Assembly (NCBI GenBank): GCA_009785855.1
Contig: WQUG01000063.1
Span: 1-11,184, forward strand
Direction: 5' to 3'
DNA: 11,184 nucleotides
Source of the DNA: Actinomycetes bacterium
Lineage (GTDB): Bacteria; Actinomycetota; Coriobacteriia; WRKU01; WQUG01
Position numbers and translations under genes: made by a program. Positions 7,272 through 11,184 of the stretch are shown here, piece after piece. The number at the start of each line of letters is the position of its first letter. The first letter of the stretch is position 1. The notes beneath the pieces were generated by a model. That model was not told the origin of the DNA and did not search any database. It saw nothing but the letters and a program-made list of their open reading frames with translations.

Positions 7272-8336
7272 ATGAAGAGGACAGATCTCGCGTTCTTGAA
7301 GGAGCTCATCGAGGCGCCGTCGCCAACGGGCTGGGAGAAGCCTGCAGCCGACGTGCTGCGCGCCCGACTCGAAGGCGCGGCCGACGAGATCCGCGTCGAT
7401 ACCCTGGGCTCCGTCCATGCGTATCTTCGAGGGTCCGATCCGCAGGCGCCTTCGGTGGCGCTTGCCGCCCACATCGATGAGGTCGGGCTCATCGTCAGCT
7501 ACCTCAGCCCGGAGGGCTATCTTTCCTTCGCCGCTCTGGGCGGCGTCGATGCGGCGATCCTGCCCGGCCTGCGCGTCGACGTGCACACGACAGACGGCCC
7601 GCTTCTGGGCGTGCTCGGTCGCAAACCGATCCATCTCATCGAAGCCGATGACCGCAAGACCGTCACGGCGCTCGAGAAGCTTTTCATCGATGTGGGCCTT
7701 CCTGCCGACGAGGTGAAGAAGCGGGTGAGGGTCGGCGATCCGATCACGATCCATGCCGGGCTTGAGCGCCTGGGCGATGATCTGATCGTCTCGCGCGCCC
7801 TTGATGACAAGATGGGCGCCTGGATCGCGGCACGTGTCCTTGAGGAACTGAAGGCTGCGGGGGGCGCGAAGTCGGACTTCTGGTGCGTGGGCAGCGTGCA
7901 GGAAGAGATCGGGATGCGCGGCGGCGCGACCTCTGCCTATGCGCTGGACCCGGACATCTTCATCGCGGTCGAAGTCTGTCATGCCACCGATTATCCTGAC
8001 ATCGACAAGCGCAGTCACGGCGAGCAGATCGTCGGTAAGGGTCCCGTCTTCGGACGCGGCCCCAACATCGACCATGCGCTGCTGGCACGCCTGGAGCAGG
8101 CCGCCCGCGACGAGGGCTGCGACTATCAGCTGGGGGTCGAGCCGCGCGCGACCGGCACGGATGCCAACCCGGCACAGCTGGCCCGTGGCGGCAAGATGAC
8201 CGCGCTCGTGAGTATCGCGGATCGCTACATGCACACGCCGACCGAGGTCGTCTCGCTGGCCGACATGGAAAGCTGCGTGAAGATCCTGACGCGTTTCGTG
8301 CTCGACCTGGACAACGCAACGGACCTTTCTGCCTGA
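7272..8336 (+). CDS. M42 family metallo-aminopeptidase (glutamyl aminopeptidase/endoglucanase-like)
   Basis: M42 enzymes are cytosolic di-zinc or di-cobalt aminopeptidases, often dodecameric tetrahedral (TET) assemblies, that trim peptides released by larger proteases. The 354-aa length is normal. Expected metal and catalytic residues are visible: His67 in AAHIDEVG, Asp178/Asp179 in LDDKMGAW, the Glu211-Glu212 pair in QEEIGMRGG (catalytic base and ligand) and His321 in YMHTPTE. TGTDANPAQ (294-302) is the conserved late motif. The ligand in the VEVCHATD stretch is Glu234, where many members have Asp. A strong purine-rich ribosome binding site (GGAGAGG, 7261-7267) precedes ATG 7272, 15 bp after the S41 gene. 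Older annotations call the family cellulases; nothing here supports that. Substrate preference cannot be read from the sequence. Confidence 0.92.
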   Translation: MKRTDLAFLKELIEAPSPTGWEKPAADVLRARLEGAADEIRVDTLGSVHAYLRGSDPQAPSVALAAHIDEVGLIVSYLSPEGYLSFAALGGVDAAILPGLRVDVHTTDGPLLGVLGRKPIHLIEADDRKTVTALEKLFIDVGLPADEVKKRVRVGDPITIHAGLERLGDDLIVSRALDDKMGAWIAARVLEELKAAGGAKSDFWCVGSVQEEIGMRGGATSAYALDPDIFIAVEVCHATDYPDIDKRSHGEQIVGKGPVFGRGPNIDHALLARLEQAARDEGCDYQLGVEPRATGTDANPAQLARGGKMTALVSIADRYMHTPTEVVSLADMESCVKILTRFVLDLDNATDLSA

Positions 8337-8338
8337 CG

Positions 8339-8815
8339 ATGGCCAAGGGCACGCCCCAGAAGAGCGAGCGCCTCATCGCCTCGAACAAGAAGGCCTACCA
8401 TGACTTCTTCATCGACGAGACCTGGGAGGCGGGCCTCGTGCTCACCGGCACCGAGATCAAATCGATCAGAACGAACGGCCTGTCTTTGAAAGAAGCCTAT
8501 GTGCGCATCGACGGCGCCGAGGCCTGGCTCCTCGGTCTGCATATCAAGCCCTACGCGCAGGGCAGCTACAACAACGTCGACCCCGATCGTCCCCGCAAGC
8601 TCCTCCTCCACAAACGTCAGATCAGCAAACTCTTTGAACACGTACGCCAGAAGGGTAATACGATCGTTGCGACCAAACTCTACTACGCGCGGGGTCTCGT
8701 GAAGGTCGAGATCGGGGTCGCGCGCGGCAAGCATCTTTACGACAAGCGAGCGACAGCAGCCAAGCGCGACGCGCAGCGTGAGATAGAGCGGACGTGTAAG
8801 GAACGGCAACGATGA
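8339..8815 (+). CDS. smpB: SsrA-binding protein SmpB
   Basis: SmpB binds the tRNA-like domain of tmRNA and delivers it to stalled ribosomes for trans-translation. The 158-aa product matches the family: an N-terminal NKKAYHDFFIDETWEAGLVL (residues 15-34), the RNA-binding core motif TGTEIKSIR (35-43), LHIKPYAQGSYNN (67-79), RPRKLLLH (84-91) and a basic C-terminal tail rich in Lys/Arg (about 130-158) that enters the mRNA channel. ATG 8339 lies 2 bp after the stop of the M42 gene and has no clear Shine-Dalgarno sequence, so translational coupling is likely. Its RNA partner ssrA is encoded 235 bp downstream on the same strand. Confidence 0.97.
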   Translation: MAKGTPQKSERLIASNKKAYHDFFIDETWEAGLVLTGTEIKSIRTNGLSLKEAYVRIDGAEAWLLGLHIKPYAQGSYNNVDPDRPRKLLLHKRQISKLFEHVRQKGNTIVATKLYYARGLVKVEIGVARGKHLYDKRATAAKRDAQREIERTCKERQR

Positions 8816-8838
8816 GCTACCATCGACACGCAGGGGGC

Positions 8839-8867
8839 TTGCTCTTTGCGGTGATTTCAGCTATAGT
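8839..8867 (+). promoter_or_regulatory. Candidate promoter in the smpB-ssrA gap
   Basis: TTGCTC (8839-8844) and TATAGT (8862-8867) are separated by 17 bp, the standard spacing; the -10 matches consensus at five of six positions. A transcript would start near 8874 and run into the terminator at 8976-9007. No convincing ORF follows, which points to a non-coding transcript. It could instead be an additional ssrA promoter if the terminator leaks. Confidence 0.45.
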
Positions 8868-8873
8868 AGTGTC

Positions 8874-9007
8874 GGGTGTTTTTATGACACAGCCATCAAG
8901 TCTCGGGGCGTACCCGATCTGATCTTCGCAGGGGCATGAAGACAGGGGGAAGGGCAGCTCACGAGAGGGGTGGAGGAACCGGGCGCTGATGCGCCCGGTT
9001 CTCTGTT
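8874..9007 (+). ncRNA. Candidate small RNA or leader of about 130 nt, unidentified
   Basis: This stretch lies between a sigma-70-like promoter (8839-8867) and a strong intrinsic terminator (8976-9007). It can form two small hairpins, TCGGG/CCCGA (8903-8907 with 8913-8917) and TCTTC/GAAGA (8923-8927 with 8938-8942). A purine-rich single-stranded run follows (about 8943-8976). The only + strand mini-ORF is 12 codons from ATG 8885 with no ribosome binding site. I do not recognise it as SRP RNA, 6S RNA, RNase P RNA or a riboswitch. It may simply be the untranslated tail of smpB. The call rests on promoter plus terminator alone. Confidence 0.35.
8976..9007 (+). terminator. Strong intrinsic terminator upstream of ssrA
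   Basis: GAACCGGGCGC (8976-8986) pairs perfectly with GCGCCCGGTTC (8991-9001) around a TGAT loop: an 11-bp G+C-rich stem followed by the T-rich tail TCTGTTTCTT. It would end the smpB operon transcript, or a small RNA started near 8874, just before the ssrA promoter. Confidence 0.8.
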
Positions 9008-9010
9008 TCT

Positions 9011-9019
9011 TGTTATACT
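9011..9019 (+). promoter_or_regulatory. Extended -10 promoter for ssrA
   Basis: TGT followed by TATACT is a near-consensus extended -10. Transcription would begin near 9026, giving a roughly 25-nt precursor leader before mature tmRNA at 9051, which RNase P would remove. The -35 position falls in the terminator stem and does not match consensus. The element overlaps the end of the terminator tail, so termination and re-initiation are tightly packed. Confidence 0.55.
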
Positions 9020-9050
9020 TGTTAACCGAACCTTGAAAGAGCTCGGGACC

Positions 9051-9405
9051 GGGGGTGCACTGGTTTCGACAGGCATATACCGACCAGAGAAGCAAGCCGA
9101 GGTCTCCTCGCCTCGTTAAACAGGGGTACTCGCTGTTTATATGGCGAAAACACCTACGCACTCGCCGCTTAATTAGCCGGCGACGTCAAACCGGGGCTCT
9201 GTCTCCGGCGCCGGGGCGACGTCACTTAAGGAGACTGCTTCCTGCGAACGTGGGCTGTATGACGCAGGGCTAAGATCGAACAGCCATGAAAGGGATCCTG
9301 TGGGTCGTCAGGCGGACCCCTTTCGAGATCATCTGGCGACTGAGCTTGGAGATGCTCTGCAAGGCGTATGTCTGGACGGGGGTTCGATTCCCCCCACCTC
9401 CACCA
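9051..9405 (+). ncRNA. ssrA: Transfer-messenger RNA (tmRNA, 10Sa RNA)
   Basis: tmRNA rescues stalled ribosomes: its tRNA-like end is charged with alanine and its internal frame adds a degradation tag. The tRNA-like domain is clear. The 5' GGGGGTG (9051-9057) pairs with CACCTCC (9395-9401), including the G3-U pair also seen in E. coli tmRNA, followed by discriminator A and encoded CCA (9403-9405). The T arm is GGGGG-TTCGATT-CCCCC (9378-9394), and the 5' D-loop-like stretch TGGTTTCGACAGGC (9061-9074) is characteristic. G+C-rich segments after the tag (about 9176-9235) can form the usual pseudoknots. Mature length is about 355 nt, normal for one-piece tmRNA. smpB lies upstream. No terminator follows, and an aquaporin gene starts 18 nt after the CCA. 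Confidence 0.96.
9143..9172 (+). other. tmRNA tag-peptide reading frame (GENTYALAA)
   Basis: This is the frame of tmRNA that ends in the conserved degradation signal: GGC GAA AAC ACC TAC GCA CTC GCC GCT TAA, encoding GENTYALAA. The YALAA end is the usual ClpXP signal (compare ANDENYALAA in E. coli). The resume codon is inferred as GGC at 9143 because the bases before it (TATAT) place U at -5 and A at -4, as in UAGUC before the E. coli resume codon. If resumption occurs one or more codons earlier, Tyr and Leu precede Gly. The final ALAA and stop are certain; the first codon is less so. Confidence 0.75.
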
Positions 9406-9423
9406 CCAGTAAGAGGAAGGAAC

Positions 9424-10116
9424 ATGACGATGATCGCATCAGGTAAGAAGTATGTCGCGGAGGCTCTCGGGACCTTGATCCTGACCTTCATGGGCTGCGG
9501 TGCAGCGGTGGTTCTGGGCGCGAAGTCGCCCGGAGGTCATCTCGCTGTCGCTCTGGCCTTCGGACTCTCGATCGTGGCTTGCGCCTATGTGATCGGTAAC
9601 GTCTCGGGTTGTCACATCAATCCGGCGGTCTCGCTTGGGGTACTGCTCAATGGCGGCATGTCGGTCATCGACTTCATAGGCTATGTGATCAGCCAGATCA
9701 TCGGAGCTATCGCCGGCGCGGGGCTTCTGAAGGTCCTGGTCGGCTTCGGCGTCCACGACATGACCGGCGGGCTCGGCAGTAACGGGCTTGCGGGCGTAGC
9801 GGGTTCGGCCGGCGCCGGTCTCTTCGTCGAGGTGATACTCACCTTCATCTTCGTGCTCGCCATCCTGGGCGTGACCTCCAAGAAGGAGTTCGGCTCGGTC
9901 GCCGGTATCGTCATCGGCCTGACCCTTGCCTTCGTGCACATCGTCGGTATCCCGTTGACGGGTACCTCGGTCAACCCGGCTCGCAGCATCGGACCCGCGC
10001 TCTTCGCGGGTGGCGCGGCGCTCTCGAGCCTGTGGGTGTTCATCGTCGGGCCGCTGGTCGGCGCAGCGTTGGCGGCGCTCGTCTTCCGCCTGGTCCTGAA
10101 CGTCAAGCAGGACTGA
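9424..10116 (+). CDS. Aquaporin (MIP family, AqpZ-like water channel)
   Basis: This is a tetrameric inner-membrane water channel. The 230-aa product has six predicted membrane helices and two half-helices with NPA motifs at 66-68 (GCHINPAVSLG) and 184-186 (TSVNPARSIGP). The aromatic/arginine filter matches E. coli AqpZ (F43/H174/T183/R189) at the same spacing: Phe46, His172, Thr181 and Arg187. That set indicates water rather than glycerol conduction; GlpF-type channels have smaller residues there and an Asp after the second NPAR. ATG 9424 is preceded by GAGG at 9413-9416 (7-nt spacing) and AAGG at 9417-9420. Longer frames would run into the tmRNA gene and are rejected. A second ATG at 9430 is possible. 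With only 18 nt after ssrA and no terminator between, it may be expressed by ssrA read-through. Confidence 0.94.
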   Translation: MTMIASGKKYVAEALGTLILTFMGCGAAVVLGAKSPGGHLAVALAFGLSIVACAYVIGNVSGCHINPAVSLGVLLNGGMSVIDFIGYVISQIIGAIAGAGLLKVLVGFGVHDMTGGLGSNGLAGVAGSAGAGLFVEVILTFIFVLAILGVTSKKEFGSVAGIVIGLTLAFVHIVGIPLTGTSVNPARSIGPALFAGGAALSSLWVFIVGPLVGAALAALVFRLVLNVKQD

Positions 10117-10133
10117 TCCTGCGAAACAGATCT

Positions 10134-11024
10134 GTGCACGTTTATTTCCATCTGAGTGATACGCACTTCGGCTCGAAGGGCACAGAGGAGGTCCTGCCTC
10201 GGCTTAAAGAGCTCATCGAAGAGCGGATCGCAGAACTTCCGCCAGGGACGAAGGTCGGTTTCATCGTCACCGGCGACGGGGTCAACGGCCCAACAGCGGA
10301 AAACGGCGCCCAGTTCCTCAAGTTCACGGACTATCTGACTTCGAAGTCGCATCGCGAGCCGCTCATCGTGCTGGGCAACCACGACGTGAACTCCCGGGGC
10401 CTGGCGTTTCGCGACGGGGCGCAGACACTCGCCAACTACGTGGGCGGCTATCCGCGTCTGAAGCGCGTCGAAGGTATCAAGACGATATTCATCCTGTTCA
10501 ACTCGAACGTTGACGGCATCTTCGCCCAGGGAAAGATCGGCCGGGCCCAGATGGAGGCAGCAGCCGCTTTGCTCGATAAGATCGAGTGCGCCCAGGACTA
10601 TACGCTAGTCGCGGTGCTGCACCATCACGTGGCGCCCGTGCCGATGGATGTGGCGCCCCTGCCGCCCTGGTGGCGGCGTATCGCGCCGCGCTGGCTCGCT
10701 GCCTTCCTGTTCCAGGTCTTTTCAGAGCGCACGATGCGGCTGACCGATGCGGCCGCCTTCGTGCAGTTCCTGAAGGGGCAGCGCGTGCGTCTCATCCTGC
10801 ACGGCCACAAGCACATCCCGTTCATCACCCAGCAGGACGGGATCGATGTCGTCGCCTGCGGATCCTCGACCCGGCGAAAGATCAGCAAGGACCCGGGACG
10901 GAGCTGCCTGAGCTACAACGTGCTGACCTTCAACGAGGGCACGGTGAAGGTCGAACAGCATGCGGAGTACGAACCCGGGGAAGGCGCCGAGGTCATCGCG
11001 ACCGCGACCTTTGACGCGAGTTGA
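10134..11024 (+). CDS. Calcineurin-like metallophosphoesterase, substrate unknown
   Basis: This is a two-metal phosphoesterase of the broad calcineurin-like superfamily (the group with the cAMP phosphodiesterase Icc/CpdA). The 296-aa product shows the motifs in order: Asp9/His11 in LSDTH, Asp48 in TGDGVNG, Asn82/His83 in LGNHD, a histidine run 163-165 in VLHHH, and His225/His227 in LHGHKH. The second motif is usually GDxxD; here the last position is Asn51. Between motifs four and five is a stretch rich in Trp, Arg and Phe (about 177-200, PPWWRRIAPRW then AAFLFQVF) that could touch membrane. GTG 10134 was chosen because it starts directly before the first beta-strand (HVYFHLSDTH), 17 bp after the aquaporin stop; there is no good Shine-Dalgarno sequence. 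There is no signal peptide, so it is cytoplasmic. The substrate cannot be deduced. Confidence 0.88.
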   Translation: MHVYFHLSDTHFGSKGTEEVLPRLKELIEERIAELPPGTKVGFIVTGDGVNGPTAENGAQFLKFTDYLTSKSHREPLIVLGNHDVNSRGLAFRDGAQTLANYVGGYPRLKRVEGIKTIFILFNSNVDGIFAQGKIGRAQMEAAAALLDKIECAQDYTLVAVLHHHVAPVPMDVAPLPPWWRRIAPRWLAAFLFQVFSERTMRLTDAAAFVQFLKGQRVRLILHGHKHIPFITQQDGIDVVACGSSTRRKISKDPGRSCLSYNVLTFNEGTVKVEQHAEYEPGEGAEVIATATFDAS

Positions 11025-11040
11025 ACTGATGCGCTACACT
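11011..11040 (+). promoter_or_regulatory. Promoter driving a leaderless transcript
   Basis: TTGACG (11011-11016, five of six consensus bases) and TACACT (11035-11040) are 18 bp apart. The transcript start is expected at about 11047-11048, exactly at the ATG of the small ORF at 11048. The -35 overlaps the end of the metallophosphoesterase gene. Confidence 0.55.
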
Positions 11041-11047
11041 GGTTCGC

Positions 11048-11101
11048 ATGAACCTCGCAGAGAACATCGCTTTCACTCTTCTGCTCGATCGACTTAGTTA
11101 G
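11048..11101 (+). CDS. Putative leucine-rich attenuator leader peptide, 17 aa
   Basis: A short frame, MNLAENIAFTLLLDRLS, ends at TAG 11099-11101. Five of its 17 codons are leucine, including three in a row (codons 11-13, CTT CTG CTC, 11078-11086). The predicted transcription start coincides with the ATG, so it would be translated from a leaderless mRNA, common in Actinobacteria. It is followed at once by a nested hairpin (11101-11150). Leucine runs in a tiny ORF before such a structure are typical of leader peptides that sense charged tRNA-Leu, as in enterobacterial leuL. The regulated gene, perhaps leuA or another branched-chain amino acid gene, would lie beyond the window. It could also be a chance ORF. 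Confidence 0.5.
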   Translation: MNLAENIAFTLLLDRLS

Positions 11102-11150
11102 CCGGTCTCGGTTCGCAGTGACGTCTGTCAGGAACCGAAATCTATCCGGC
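11101..11150 (+). promoter_or_regulatory. Nested hairpin after the leader peptide, putative attenuator
   Basis: Three helices nest: GCCGG/CCGGC (11101-11105 with 11146-11150), TCGGTTC/GAACCGA (11108-11114 with 11132-11138) and TGAC/GTCA (11119-11122 with 11127-11130). The outer helix starts at the last base of the leader-peptide stop codon, so a ribosome on that stop would block it, while one stalled at the Leu codons would not. There is no T tract after it in the window, so control would more likely act on translation of the next ORF. Confidence 0.45.
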
Positions 11151-11157
11151 ATCTCCA

Positions 11158-11184
11158 ATGAACCATCCTGTGCTATCTGTGCCG
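11158..11184 (+). CDS. Possible start of the next gene (partial, 9 codons)
   Basis: ATG 11158 opens a frame, MNHPVLSVP, that stays open to the window edge. It starts 7 nt after the putative attenuator helix and lacks a Shine-Dalgarno sequence. Nine codons are too few to identify a product; it is listed only because its position fits the gene controlled by the leader peptide. The true start may lie further downstream. Confidence 0.25.

Noticed and set aside
6978..8234. Long minus-strand open frame opposite the S41 and M42 genes
   Set aside because: It mirrors strongly supported + strand genes in G+C-rich DNA and its translation has no recognisable domain; the same holds for the other minus-strand frames in the window.
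8885..8923. 12-codon ORF in the smpB-ssrA gap
   Set aside because: No ribosome binding site, no recognisable composition, and too short to support without conservation.
8958..9001. Resemblance to the 5' part of a SAM-I riboswitch (CACGAGAGGGGTGGAGG then a GGC-TGAT-GCC-like hairpin)
   Set aside because: The kink-turn, P3, P4 and the 3' P1 strand are missing, the hairpin is a complete terminator, and the downstream gene is ssrA, so the likeness is probably chance.
9286..9423. Upstream-extended start for the aquaporin at 9286
   Set aside because: The extra codons are the 3' tRNA-like half of tmRNA; ATG 9424 has a proper ribosome binding site and begins the family homology.
10032..10133. Upstream-extended start for the metallophosphoesterase
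   Set aside because: The extension overlaps the last aquaporin helix in another frame and has low-complexity Arg/Gly composition; the fold begins at HVYFHLSDTH.
11093..11105. CTTAGTTAGCCGG resembling CTTAATTAGCCGG at the end of the tmRNA tag (9168-9180), hinting at a partial ssrA copy
   Set aside because: Twelve of 13 bases match but the similarity does not extend to either side, so I treat it as chance.

Overview
This window looks like chromosomal core sequence from a high-GC Gram-positive bacterium. It is G+C-rich with strong third-position G/C bias. Every gene is on the + strand with short gaps or small overlaps, and the SecA, RF2 and tmRNA sequences look actinobacterial. A member of the Coriobacteriia is my best guess, but that is an inference from sequence style and gene order, not from a search.

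Layout: the 3' two-fifths or so of secA (2-1222), then prfB/RF2 (1228-2355), a split transketolase pair (2386-3267 and 3264-4202), the division ABC transporter ftsE-ftsX (4294-5064, 5054-5968), a membrane-anchored S41 C-terminal processing peptidase (6024-7256), an M42 aminopeptidase (7272-8336) and smpB (8339-8815). A 235-bp intergenic stretch (8816-9050) has its own promoter-like sequence and a strong terminator, so it may encode a small RNA. It is followed by the tmRNA gene ssrA (9051-9405), an AqpZ-like aquaporin (9424-10116) and a calcineurin-like metallophosphoesterase (10134-11024). The last 160 bp hold a promoter, a tiny leucine-rich ORF that would be translated from a leaderless or near-leaderless mRNA, and a nested hairpin. 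Together these look like an amino-acid attenuator for a gene beyond the window.

Theme: most genes serve translation quality control and the cell envelope. RF2 terminates translation; SmpB and tmRNA rescue ribosomes; SecA drives export; FtsEX and the S41 protease act at the division or cell-wall machinery; aquaporin handles water flux. The transketolase pair is the metabolic outlier within an otherwise widely seen secA-prfB-ftsEX-smpB-ssrA neighbourhood.

Points most worth a second look: RF2 carries SPT instead of the usual SPF stop-codon recognition tripeptide, although 7 of 11 genes here end in TGA. The window ends in a putative leucine attenuator. There is a possible uncharacterised small RNA upstream of ssrA. 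No terminator separates ssrA from the aquaporin gene. FtsE has a 28-residue N-terminal extension with competing start sites. I found no mobile element, CRISPR array or defence system.
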